From positions 1 to 64,000 of the forward strand of contig JAEYOM010000014.1 in the NCBI GenBank assembly GCA_023411715.1: 64,000 nt of DNA, read 5' to 3'. The notes beneath the pieces were generated by a model. The model did not search any database. It was not told the origin of the DNA and saw nothing but the letters and a program-made list of their open reading frames with translations. This DNA comes from Bacillota bacterium. GTDB taxonomy: Bacteria; Bacillota; Clostridia; Acetivibrionales; DTU013. Made by a program: the position numbers and the translations under genes. Of this stretch, positions 1-8,044 are shown one piece after another. Each line of letters opens with the position of its first letter. Position 1 is the stretch's first letter.

Positions 1-60
1 CATGAAAGTAAGATAAAGTAAAGGCTTTGAACCAAAATAAAGCTTGCAATTATTGCTAAT

Positions 61-82
61 GTATAGTATAATTATACTATAC
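61..82. repeat. perfect 22-bp palindrome upstream of transposase
   Basis: Positions 61-82 read the same on both strands, with arms GTATAGTATAA / TTATACTATAC. They lie 20 nt before the transposase ATG. The left half recurs at the transposase stop codon near 1711. It could be the transposase promoter region (it contains TATAAT and TATACT), a transposase-binding site, or both. Confidence 0.6.
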
Positions 83-102
83 ATTCACAGGGAGTGGTTC
101 AA

Positions 103-1716
103 ATGTCTTTAGATCAGAACAATAAAGTACCAATGCCCCAGCGTGGAATTATAAAATATAAGAATCATGGTACGACTTATGTGTACTACATCACTCGTAT
201 ATACCGAAACGAGAAGGGTAAACCGACAAACGACAGGGTTTCCATTGGGAAACTTGATGATGAAACAGGAATGCTAATTCCCAACAGGAATTATTACGAG
301 ATTTATGCTTCCTCGGAAGAACAAGCCAAGCAGGCTGAGATAGAATCAATTAAAAGTTGTGGGATTACATATGCGATTGACGCACTTTTAAATGAGCTGG
401 GTCTGGTCGAGATCATGAAGAAGAAATTTCCGAAGCATGCCGACCATATTATTGCACTAGCTGAATACATGCTATGTGAAGGCAACATCATGTCCTATTA
501 CGAGGATTGGTATGACGAAGTGCATCCTCACGGGAATATCAAACTCGGTTCAGCCGATATCAGCCGTATCTTCCAAGCAATCGACTACAAAAGCAGGATG
601 GATTTCTTCAGAACCTGGATTTATGCAAGGACTCCATCAGAATACATTGCTTATGATGTCACTTCCGTATCTTCTTATGCGAAAGGTATAGAGGCATTGG
701 AATGTGGGTATAACAGGGATAAAGAAAGCCTGCCTCAATTGAATTTTGCAATGTATTATGGGCAGCAAAGTATGCTCCCCCTTTACTACTGTGTATACCC
801 CGGAAGCGTGCCGGACAAGACCCATCTGGAATATATGCTTCGTGACAACGAGTTGATTGGATGCAAAGGAACAAAATTTGTAATGGACAGAGGATTTTTC
901 ACTGCGGATAATCTTCGCATCATGGCAGAGGCGGGTTCCCGATTCATCATCAGTGTACCAAATTCCAGCCTGTTTGCAAAGGATCTGATCGACAAATATC
1001 GAAGCCAAATCGTCAATCGGTCGGAGTGCAGGCTCGGAAAGAATCTGCCATACGCCAAGGCCGTGATCCGGGAAGACTTCGGCATACGCGTTAAGGCGCA
1101 TATCTACTACAATCCATCCAAAGCTGCGGCTGAAGAGGAGATTTTGTTTGATGAAATTGAGCGATGTGAACGTGCGTTAGGCCAAATGAACGAGCCACCT
1201 GCCAGAACCTTGCATTATGACCGGTATTTCAAAATTAACCATAAAAGCGGAGGCGGAATTGGCTTCATAAGAGATACCGAAAAAATTAATGCCATCATAT
1301 CACGCCTTGGATTTTTTATCATTGTCGAAACGGATTTTGAGGCATCGTCGCTTGAAGTTCTAATGGTTTACCGCCAGAGGGACGTGGTGGAAAAGTCCTT
1401 TGACGATCTGAGAAACGAGCTGGACATGAAACGTTTGCATTGCCATAATGATGAGACATCTGAAGGAAAGATGTTCGTTGCCTTCTTTGCACTGATACTG
1501 CGCTCTTGCATGCAGAACAAGTTACGAACATATCTGGCTGAAACTGGTTTAACCTTTTCATCTATACTGAAAGAACTTCGGAAAATGAAATATGTTCAAA
1601 CTCTTGACGGGAAAAAACTCTTGTCTCCTATCACGAAGAAGCAAAGGGACATTCTAAATATCTGCGGATTGTCTATGGATGATTTGCCTGCCTGGCTGGC
1701 ATCTATTCCCGTATAG
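103..1716 (+). CDS. IS4/IS1634-family DDE transposase
   Basis: This 537-residue protein would catalyse cut-and-paste transposition of its own element. The acidic triad is visible as Asp185 in YDVTS, Asp262 in VMDRGFF and Glu430 in YRQRDVVEKSFDDL. The last motif is the Y-R-E signature of the IS4 superfamily, and a long insertion between the second Asp and the Glu is typical of IS1634-like enzymes. The N-terminal part (KYKNHGTTYVYY) is the usual DNA-binding lead. I chose ATG 103 because AGGGAG lies 9 nt upstream; a GTG at 94 overlaps that site. The frame is intact, so the element may be active. The subfamily assignment is by motif memory only. Confidence 0.85.
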   Translation: MSLDQNNKVPMPQRGIIKYKNHGTTYVYYITRIYRNEKGKPTNDRVSIGKLDDETGMLIPNRNYYEIYASSEEQAKQAEIESIKSCGITYAIDALLNELGLVEIMKKKFPKHADHIIALAEYMLCEGNIMSYYEDWYDEVHPHGNIKLGSADISRIFQAIDYKSRMDFFRTWIYARTPSEYIAYDVTSVSSYAKGIEALECGYNRDKESLPQLNFAMYYGQQSMLPLYYCVYPGSVPDKTHLEYMLRDNELIGCKGTKFVMDRGFFTADNLRIMAEAGSRFIISVPNSSLFAKDLIDKYRSQIVNRSECRLGKNLPYAKAVIREDFGIRVKAHIYYNPSKAAAEEEILFDEIERCERALGQMNEPPARTLHYDRYFKINHKSGGGIGFIRDTEKINAIISRLGFFIIVETDFEASSLEVLMVYRQRDVVEKSFDDLRNELDMKRLHCHNDETSEGKMFVAFFALILRSCMQNKLRTYLAETGLTFSSILKELRKMKYVQTLDGKKLLSPITKKQRDILNICGLSMDDLPAWLASIPV

Positions 1717-1745
1717 TATAATTTCGCGGGAATTTAGGTTGCACC

Positions 1746-1767
1746 CCCTCCGATTTAGCTTGGAGGG
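1746..1767 (+). terminator. hairpin after transposase
   Basis: CCCTCC (1746-1751) pairs with GGAGGG (1762-1767) across a 10-nt loop. The following T-run is poor (ATTATT), so it may be a weak terminator or part of the IS right end. The string TGCACCCCCTC just before it recurs near 3124-3134. Confidence 0.4.
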
Positions 1768-1840
1768 ATTATTAAAAGGCTTAACAATCGTTAAATGGTA
1801 TTGTATGATTATTTCTAATCTGTATTTTTTAAATAAACAC

Positions 1841-1871
1841 TTGACACTTACCTAGCGTAAGATGCTACGAT
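1841..1871 (+). promoter_or_regulatory. MerR-type promoter with 19-bp spacer and central dyad
   Basis: TTGACA (1841-1846) and TACGAT (1866-1871) are separated by 19 bp, the over-long spacing of promoters activated by MerR-family proteins. The spacer contains the dyad CTTAC-CTAGC-GTAAG (1847-1861). The site lies 25 nt before the merR-like gene, which fits autoregulation by DNA distortion. Confidence 0.8.
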
Positions 1872-1895
1872 CAAAGCGAAAGGCAGGTAATTCCT

Positions 1896-2954
1896 ATGAA
1901 AATTAAGCATATGTGCGATAGCACAGGTCTGTCTGAACGCACGATACGCTTTTATATTGAGAAAGGGCTTATAACACCTCAAAGCTGTAAGCAGAATCAG
2001 CGTACATACTACGAGTTTGGAGAAGATGACGTTCGACAAACCGAGCAGATCGCTATACTGCGGAAAATGGGCTTTTCCATCGCTGAAATTCTATCCATGA
2101 AAAACGATCCGGAGCACATTGGAACAATTATGGATGAACATCGGATTTTGTTGGCCGAGAGTGCAAATAAGCAGGCTCAAGCGCTGGCGGCAATCGAAAA
2201 TGCTATCGTCAATCAATACCACAGTTTGTCGGAACTATGTTCTGCTTTTACGGATGTTTCTGAACATCTTGAATTACCGCGCTCGGATGTATGCCCGAAT
2301 TTCGCCCAGTTTAACGAGGAAACACCTGTAGAACGTGAAAAAGCCTACCAGAGTTTTCTAAGCCGACAGAACCGGAAGGAGCAAATGGCACGAAGACTCA
2401 AGTTGCTTAAACCCGCTCTGCTTTCCCTATGTGCAGCTGCACTTATTTTCGGGGCAGTCGTTGGTGCCAGCTACATCCCTCGCCATATTCATAAAGAGTT
2501 TTCGGGAATTGAGTTGGAGATGAGCGGTGAAGGTTCTAAACTACTTAAAAAAACAGATATTCACATCGAAGGATGGATGTATGGCGGATTGTTTACAACG
2601 CCGAAATTCAAGGGGTTATTTGAAGTGAGTAAATATCCGTTTACACACGATACTCAGGTTGAAATACCCTTTCCACATGACAGAATAGAAGAAAGTTCGC
2701 TCGTTTATCCATCTTTTAAGGATGGTGTGCCGCATATTAGCAGTTTGGGTGTGCTTTATACCGATAGCAGTTTTCGTTCAGTAGCCATCCATCTATTCGA
2801 TATGAAGAAAAATTATGACGGAAGCGAAAGTGGGTCAACAGGAAACCGTGTAATCGCAGCTCCGGCAAGTGATTTGGAAATGGCGTCTGCAGCCTTACAA
2901 GAACGTAATATCTACTGGATGGATTTCAAAGGCGTAATCCATTATCCTAGATAA
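1896..2954 (+). CDS. MerR-family regulator with membrane-anchored C-terminal domain
   Basis: Residues 1-70 form a MerR winged helix (SERTIRFYIEKGLITP, then the Tyr-Tyr-x-Phe wing segment), followed by the usual dimerisation helix to about residue 120. Unusually, a hydrophobic segment at about 170-192 is followed by about 160 residues that would lie outside the membrane. The protein has 352 residues, while ordinary MerR proteins have 110-280. It could be a one-component sensor reading an extracellular or envelope signal and acting on its own promoter just upstream. AGGCAGG before ATG 1896 is the ribosome binding site. The ligand is unknown and no cysteine metal-site pattern is obvious. Confidence 0.8.
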   Translation: MKIKHMCDSTGLSERTIRFYIEKGLITPQSCKQNQRTYYEFGEDDVRQTEQIAILRKMGFSIAEILSMKNDPEHIGTIMDEHRILLAESANKQAQALAAIENAIVNQYHSLSELCSAFTDVSEHLELPRSDVCPNFAQFNEETPVEREKAYQSFLSRQNRKEQMARRLKLLKPALLSLCAAALIFGAVVGASYIPRHIHKEFSGIELEMSGEGSKLLKKTDIHIEGWMYGGLFTTPKFKGLFEVSKYPFTHDTQVEIPFPHDRIEESSLVYPSFKDGVPHISSLGVLYTDSSFRSVAIHLFDMKKNYDGSESGSTGNRVIAAPASDLEMASAALQERNIYWMDFKGVIHYPR

Positions 2955-3222
2955 CAGAATTTTAAAATAAATTCAGATACTTAGCAAATATTCAGAAGAA
3001 ATAAGAGTTCAAACGGCAAAATTTAATTAGTGAGTAAAAGCGTATTTCTGCACTGTGTTGGTGTTCATTATTAGGTGTCAACTCAGCTGGTGGCTGCGCC
3101 CGTATTTAGAAATGCACCCCTTCAAAAATGCACCCCCTCAAGGTGCAACGAAGAAGGAATAATTGAATTGTATCAATGACGGTCATTTTAGGCAAATCTA
3201 TCAACCGAGATTGATACAAAGA

Positions 3223-3253
3223 AAACCATCTCTAACCGAGGTGGTTTCTTTAT
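3223..3253 (+). terminator. intrinsic terminator
   Basis: AAACCATCTC (3223-3232) pairs with GAGGTGGTTT (3238-3247) with one T-G wobble and a 5-nt loop, followed by CTTTATTT. It lies in the gene-poor stretch after the merR-like gene, with no intact gene directly upstream. Confidence 0.6.
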
Positions 3254-3286
3254 TTGTGAAAAGGCCTGAAGAAATAAGGGCTTCTT

Positions 3287-3454
3287 GCTGGTAACCGGGA
3301 ACTTATTGATCCATTAAAACGTCCAAATATTATCGTGGGCGATTAGACATATTACAACACAGGCGGTACGGAACTGCTTGAGGAACACATTACACATCCT
3401 CACATACTATGCATCGGTCATATTCGGAGGTTTTTCGTGTTCTTTGCCACGTAA
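3287..3454 (+). pseudogene. remnant of a xenobiotic (Vat/CAT-type) acetyltransferase
   Basis: One reading frame gives NRELIDPLKRPNIIVGD, then an in-frame TAG (3344), then TYYNTGGTELLEEHITH and about 15 more residues. This resembles the N-terminal region of hexapeptide-repeat xenobiotic acetyltransferases (family pattern: NPNIIVGDYTYY ... FEEHVTHHY). No start codon, no hexapeptide repeats and an internal stop show it is dead. The assignment rests on remembered family sequence, not on a search. The rest of 2955-3541 shows only the terminator at 3223 and no other gene. Confidence 0.4.
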
Positions 3455-3541
3455 AAGTCCTTAAAGCAAAATGAGTAATATAGAACAATATGGTTTTTTA
3501 TTGAAATGACCAACTATGATGCTTTTAAGGAGAGGTTATAT

Positions 3542-4756
3542 ATGAAGCTTATTGCAAAATGTACTGCAGTAATATTTTCTGTCTTATTGTTTCTTTCATC
3601 CTTCCCCGCTTACTGTTTAGCAGAGGGCAATATCATTGAGGTTCCAGACGCAAAGGTTATTATTAATGGAAAGAACATTACCTTCGGTGATGTCATTATA
3701 TCATCGGGAGGCAGGATATTATTGCCCCTGAGGTCGTTATTAACGAGCCTCGGCGTACACAACGACGATAAGCATATTATCTGGAACGCTGCTGAGAAAA
3801 GCGTAACTTTTATAAAGGATTCCACTAAGGTCAAGCTTGTGCAAGGCGGCAATACAGCATATATCGACGACATCCCGACCAAGCTCGACGTTCCGCCGGT
3901 GGGATACAGCAAGAACGGGAGAACTTACATACCAGTCAGCTTTGCAGCCCAGAGTCTGGGTAAAGCCGTAGAGTGGGACAGCAGCTCAAAGAGCGTCATA
4001 ATCAACGATTTAAAAATCGTGACTGTCGACACTGCTGAAGAATTGGTTGCAGCCATGGATTCTAATACAAAAGTCATTTTGAAAAAAGGTATCTATAACC
4101 TTTCGAAATTAAAACAGGAATACAGTGAAAGGAAAGTGTTCTGGGAAGGCGTCTTTGATGGGAACCAATTAGTATTGGCGGGAGTGGACAACTTAACCCT
4201 TGAATGCGAAGCGGATGATTTTGCTGAAATCGTTGTGGAGCCGAGATACGCCAACGTATTGAACTTTAGAAATTGCAGTAATATTACCGTCCGGAACATA
4301 AAAGCCGGACATACCCCCGAGCAGGGGGAGTGCGCCGGAGGGGTACTGGCTTATGACTACAGCAGCAATATAAATATAATAAACGGGGAATTATATGGCT
4401 GTGGAATCGAGGGCTTAATCCTGAATAACACCAACAACCTGTCCTTTGCCAATTCCTCCATACATAACTGCAATACTGCCATCATGTTCCTTAACAATTC
4501 AAAAAATATAAGCTTTTATAAAAGCAAGTTTTACGAGTACTCATGTGGGGTCGGGGCCTATGACAACTGCAGTCTGACCTTCGATAACTGCGATTTCTCA
4601 AATAACACAATAGGCAACGGCATAGGTGGCGGCTCTTTCTTTAACATAAATTTAAGCAAAGTACTTGTAAATAACTCAAGGCTTACAAATAATTTATATT
4701 CGTCGCTCACCACGGACTCCTCGGGGCTTACGCTGGTCAATACACAAACGGAGTAG
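3542..4756 (+). CDS. secreted copper-amine-oxidase-N-like / right-handed beta-helix protein
   Basis: The 404-residue product starts with a signal peptide (CTAVIFSVLLFLSSFPAYC). Residues about 30-155 match the copper amine oxidase N-terminal-like domain of Clostridia, with its repeated strands (GGRILLPLRSLLTSLG, and NGRTYIPVSFAAQSLG near 135). From about 180 the sequence becomes Asn/Ser-rich with regular short strands (NITVRNIK, NINIINGELYG, NLSFANSSIH, NISFYKSKF), a parallel beta-helix of the pectate-lyase/NosD type. It is probably a cell-surface carbohydrate-binding or carbohydrate-modifying protein; the substrate is unknown. ATG 3542 has AGGAGAGG 5 nt upstream and is preferred over an in-frame ATG at 3506. 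Confidence 0.75.
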   Translation: MKLIAKCTAVIFSVLLFLSSFPAYCLAEGNIIEVPDAKVIINGKNITFGDVIISSGGRILLPLRSLLTSLGVHNDDKHIIWNAAEKSVTFIKDSTKVKLVQGGNTAYIDDIPTKLDVPPVGYSKNGRTYIPVSFAAQSLGKAVEWDSSSKSVIINDLKIVTVDTAEELVAAMDSNTKVILKKGIYNLSKLKQEYSERKVFWEGVFDGNQLVLAGVDNLTLECEADDFAEIVVEPRYANVLNFRNCSNITVRNIKAGHTPEQGECAGGVLAYDYSSNINIINGELYGCGIEGLILNNTNNLSFANSSIHNCNTAIMFLNNSKNISFYKSKFYEYSCGVGAYDNCSLTFDNCDFSNNTIGNGIGGGSFFNINLSKVLVNNSRLTNNLYSSLTTDSSGLTLVNTQTE

Positions 4757-4861
4757 GACACCCATTAAGCAAGATACACCTGTTCTTGCGGTTGATATAA
4801 ATGATTACGAAAAAACGCAGGCGGCAAAGGCCACAAATCGGGAGAGGAGAACGGAGGGCCC

Positions 4862-5119
4862 GAGACTTTAAACGACCTCGATTAGATATGTGGATATATC
4901 CATAATGAACTGCAAAATCCCGCAGCCGCTCAAAAAACCGTATCAGGCATTCTGGAGGCCATTGAGAAGCTACGGGATTTTCCGGAAAGGGGCTCTCCTT
5001 TGTCCTCAATTACCGGAGTAGAAAGTGATTATCGCCATCTCGTAGTGGGAGCTACGCAGCCCTTTTACCGTATAGGTAGCACCGATGTGTTTATCGATCG
5101 CATTTTATACGGCCTTTAA
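4862..5119 (+). pseudogene. ParE/RelE-type toxin remnant
   Basis: The frame reads ETLNDLD, an in-frame TAG (4883), ICGYIHNELQNPAAAQKTV, then LEAIEKLRDFPERGSP, YRHLVVG, FYRIGSTDVFIDRILYG and TAA. This is the ParE/RelE fold pattern (helices, then the Arg-x-Leu and FYRI strand core). The start, the first strand and any neighbouring antitoxin are missing. It is probably an inactivated toxin left after loss of the pair. The flanks, 4757-4861 and 5120-5262, show no further gene. Confidence 0.65.
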
Positions 5120-5353
5120 TAGACCCTGCCCTTAAGCTTAAGAACATCGTCGTTTTCTTCCATATAGTGTTGTATCCGTTGCCTCGCTGAGGTAATATTA
5201 TTACATTGAATCTTTTTATCATCCTTTACGTGACATATTCATCAACTGGTTGCAAGGGAGTGAAAGGCGATCGAATCAAGGTTTTCCACAGTTGGCAAAG
5301 AAATCTATCCAGGCACGGAGATAAAAATTACTTGTGTCAGAAATATCGATTTT

Positions 5354-6169
5354 TTGGACAACAACTGCCTGGGCGAGAGGTTCCGGATTGTTCATATCGG
5401 AGAAGGCTGCGGCGTTTTCAGGAACGGCGACAGCAGCCAGATTGTCACAAGCCCGACGGTACTATGCCTTAACGAGCGCGATGAAGTGGAGATTCAAAAC
5501 ACCTCCGGTCTCAGGCTGGATATCATGTATTTTGAACCGACCTGCTTTGAGCGGTATGTGACATTTGAGAATCTTGAGGTCTGGAAAAATCAATTAAATG
5601 ATGACGCCTGGTTCTTCAGACCCTTTTTTACCCGTACCGGTTCCTTCCTTGGAGCATGTGCCACCAATCAGTATCTGGGCAACCGTGTTTCAAAGCTCAT
5701 AGAACTGACTGATGCTGAGCTAAGGGAGCAACGGGACGAATCCTGGCCTTGCCGAAGCCGTTCATACTTCATTGAATTACTGCTCCTGGTAAATACCATT
5801 TACAATGAAGATGAAGCTCACGAAAAGATATACTTCGGTAAAATGTCCGATGAGATCAGGGAAGTGATCAACTGGCTGAACAGCCATTACACAGAGAAGA
5901 CGACCATGGAAGCTGTCACCCGGCAATTTCACACAAACAAGACGACCTTGAACCAGAAATTCAAAGCTGCCATGGGCATCACCGTCATGGAATATGTCGG
6001 CAGTCTGAGGATACAAACCGCCTGCTCTTTCCTCCGGAAAACGTATCTTTCCGTCAACGAAATCATGGAAAGGGCCGGTTACAGGGACGATGCGCACTTT
6101 CTCAGATCGTTCAGGAAACATGCCGGCTGCACGCCATCCGAGTACAGGAACCGGTTTGTCAATGCCTGA
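5354..6169 (+). CDS. AraC-family transcriptional regulator
   Basis: The C-terminal hundred residues form the double helix-turn-helix of AraC proteins: IREVINWLNSHY, TMEAVTRQFHTNKTTLNQKF, then SVNEIMERAGYRDDAHFLRS with the closing TPSEYRNRF. The N-terminal part is a cupin-like sensor. The start is uncertain. TTG 5354 is the first standard start codon, but plausible protein sequence (STVGKEIYPGTEIKITC) continues upstream in frame to about 5264, where a TGA stops it and no ATG, GTG or TTG exists. One extra G near 5266 would explain this: removing it joins GTG 5260 to the frame. It may control the lipoprotein gene 90 nt downstream. Confidence 0.75.
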   Translation: MDNNCLGERFRIVHIGEGCGVFRNGDSSQIVTSPTVLCLNERDEVEIQNTSGLRLDIMYFEPTCFERYVTFENLEVWKNQLNDDAWFFRPFFTRTGSFLGACATNQYLGNRVSKLIELTDAELREQRDESWPCRSRSYFIELLLLVNTIYNEDEAHEKIYFGKMSDEIREVINWLNSHYTEKTTMEAVTRQFHTNKTTLNQKFKAAMGITVMEYVGSLRIQTACSFLRKTYLSVNEIMERAGYRDDAHFLRSFRKHAGCTPSEYRNRFVNA

Positions 6170-6259
6170 AAATTTTGCAATCGACAGGTTTTTCTTTCCG
6201 ATCGGCAATTCTTTCTCCTCCTACCTTACATTACAATGGGGAAAAAAGGAGGAATATCC

Positions 6260-7339
6260 ATGAGAAGAATTAGAATTGTATTGCTCACCCTTCCGATTCT
6301 CGTCCTGATCGTTATTATGATGTTAACGGGCTGTTCATCCGGGAAGGCGGCCGATCAGCCTACAGGCTCCGGCGAATCCATTGATAACCCTGTTACCCCG
6401 TCAGCTCTCCTGGCGGAAGATACTGCCGAACCTTCTACCGAACCTTCTACCGAACCTTCTACCGAACCTTCTTCGGACTCATCATTCGATGAGAGTACAT
6501 TCCCTGTGGCAACGGACTGGACAGTTGTATCGGATATTTCAATTACTCATCCAACCAATATTGCGGGTTTTCTGAATGAAAACTACGGCCTGACAGTCGG
6601 ATACGACGGTGAAATTCATTACACGAACGACGGAGGCAAGACGTGGCCAAGAGCTCAGAACAGCTCCATGTGTCGCTTCTGTCTCGATATCGTCGATGAG
6701 AATCTCGCCTGGTCCGGCGGTAATGGAAACAACGTCCGAGTGACGGAAGACGGCGGCAAAATCTGGCGTGCGGTAACGGATGCAGACCTGGGCGGAAAAC
6801 ATTCCAATATCGATTTTGTCGACGGCACAACTGGCTGGCTTGTCTCTCAAACGAATTGCTCCGTAACGAAAGATGGCGGAGCAACATGGACGCCGCTGGC
6901 CCTTCCGGTAAATTTGAAGAACATAGCATCCATCTGTCTGAGAACCGCCAGCGATGGGTATATCCTGTCGAACAGCGGGCTGTTTTTCGAAACCACCGAC
7001 GGTGGAACGACATGGAATGAGCAGGATCTGGGCTTTAAGGATTATGGCATCGTCGATCAGAAAAACCAGCCGGGTTTGTATAAAAACATTATTGCTCTGT
7101 CGGATATCAGTTTCACTGATGAGAAAAATGGAACTATCGTATTCACAGGCCCGATTCCAGGCCAGGGAGTCAAAACCTGGTGCCTGACAACCGCAGACGG
7201 CGGTGCGACCTGGACATCCGAACTGATCCCGGCGACGGAAGAATTTGCGCCTGCAAAGGTTTTCCTCTCAGGTGACGGAAAATATCTTACGCTGGGTTCT
7301 TCCAATGCCAATCGTTTTATCGTAATGAAAAGAGAGTGA
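6260..7339 (+). CDS. lipoprotein with YCF48/BNR-like repeats
   Basis: The 359-residue lipoprotein has a signal peptide ending in the lipobox LTGC. A linker of repeated PSTE units (about residues 57-70) follows. The domain has at least five copies of the Asp-Gly-Gly-x-x-Trp motif (TNDGGKTW, TEDGGKIW, TKDGGATW, TTDGGTTW, TADGGATW), the hallmark of YCF48-like/BNR beta-propeller blades. It is likely anchored on the outer face of the membrane; ligand unknown. ATG 6260 has AAAGGAGGA 8 nt upstream; ATG 6236 precedes that site and is unlikely. Confidence 0.8.
   Translation: MRRIRIVLLTLPILVLIVIMMLTGCSSGKAADQPTGSGESIDNPVTPSALLAEDTAEPSTEPSTEPSTEPSSDSSFDESTFPVATDWTVVSDISITHPTNIAGFLNENYGLTVGYDGEIHYTNDGGKTWPRAQNSSMCRFCLDIVDENLAWSGGNGNNVRVTEDGGKIWRAVTDADLGGKHSNIDFVDGTTGWLVSQTNCSVTKDGGATWTPLALPVNLKNIASICLRTASDGYILSNSGLFFETTDGGTTWNEQDLGFKDYGIVDQKNQPGLYKNIIALSDISFTDEKNGTIVFTGPIPGQGVKTWCLTTADGGATWTSELIPATEEFAPAKVFLSGDGKYLTLGSSNANRFIVMKRE
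6431..6472 (+). repeat. 12-bp in-frame tandem repeat (PSTE linker)
   Basis: Three exact copies of CCTTCTACCGAA plus a partial fourth encode the Pro-Ser-Thr-Glu linker between the lipid anchor and the propeller. Copy number in such a linker can change by slippage without breaking the frame. Confidence 0.9.
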
Positions 7340-7379
7340 ACAGGATGATAGTCAGGCGCCGGGGCGGTGCCTCCAACGA

Positions 7380-7416
7380 CCCGTAGAATAAAGATTCTGC
7401 GGGTTTTCCATTTTTT
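7380..7416 (+). terminator. intrinsic terminator after lipoprotein gene
   Basis: CCCGTAGAAT (7380-7389) pairs with ATTCTGCGGG (7394-7403) with one wobble and a 4-nt loop, followed by TTTTCCATTTTTTT. Confidence 0.85.
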
Positions 7417-7566
7417 TAGGGTCGACAAATTACCGAAAGAGCTAAAAGTAATATGAGATCGGAATATACTATAAAATGTTTCTGCTAAATGATATAATCT
7501 GGATATTAATGATAATTACAGTTTATGGTTAATTGAAGGAAATAACGTAAAAAGGGAGGAGATATA

Positions 7567-7994
7567 TTGCTGAAGAGTATGTTCGTTTTCGACAATTCCA
7601 CTGATCCCGAAAAACTAGCTTCATTTTGCCTGGAAGTGGGAATAGATTCACTTGTCCTGCATCCCGGCTTTTTTGAAAACGAGAGTATATCTATGATTTG
7701 GGCAGATTATCGGACGGCCTCATACCGATGTCATTCACGCAAATACTGGGGCAGACCCCTCACTGGAAAAGAGATCTGCTGGATCATGTAAAGGGAATCA
7801 CCGGTAAAGAGGTCATGTCCTATGTCCAGTTCGAGCCGGTGATCAGGAATACACCGATCGGTACCGCGCAGCTGGAGGAAGAGATACGTACGGCAGTGGC
7901 TGAAAAACGCTCCGGTTTGATTTATTTCCATTATGAACAGATAGCCGGAAACCCCGGAAAGCAAGGAACACTGAAAAAATATAAAAGCCGTTGA
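7567..7994 (+). pseudogene. frameshifted gene of unknown function
   Basis: TTG 7567 has an excellent ribosome binding site (GGGAGGAG). It opens a frame (MLKSMFVFDNSTDPEKLAS ... HPGFFENESISM) that runs out at 7791. From about 7698 the next frame carries the natural continuation (GRLSDGLIPMSFTQILGQTP ... LIYFHYEQIAGNPGKQG) to 7994. Joined near 7695-7710 they give one protein of about 140 residues. I do not recognise the family. Either a single-base indel inactivated it or there is a base error. It lies 50 nt upstream of the duplicated solute-binding-like gene and may have shared its transcript. Confidence 0.55.
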
Positions 7995-8044
7995 GCTTTT
8001 TATTTTACACCTATATTTAATTTATAACGGGTGGGGGCAGAAGG

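Larger units (their letters stand above)
1..1770 (+). mobile_element. IS4/IS1634-like insertion sequence, ends not resolved
   Basis: A single complete transposase gene is flanked by short noncoding arms. The left arm holds a perfect 22-bp palindrome. The right arm holds part of the same motif (GTATAGTATAATT), which covers the transposase stop codon. I could not identify clear terminal inverted repeats or a target-site duplication, and the left end may lie outside the window. The limits given are therefore approximate. Confidence 0.5.

Noticed and set aside
637..1101. Long minus-strand open frames inside the transposase gene
   Set aside because: They are antisense shadows with no ribosome binding site or recognisable domain.
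5206..5472. Plus-strand open frame of 88 codons
   Set aside because: It is the shifted frame over the N-terminal part of the AraC-type gene; the protein pattern lies in the other frame.
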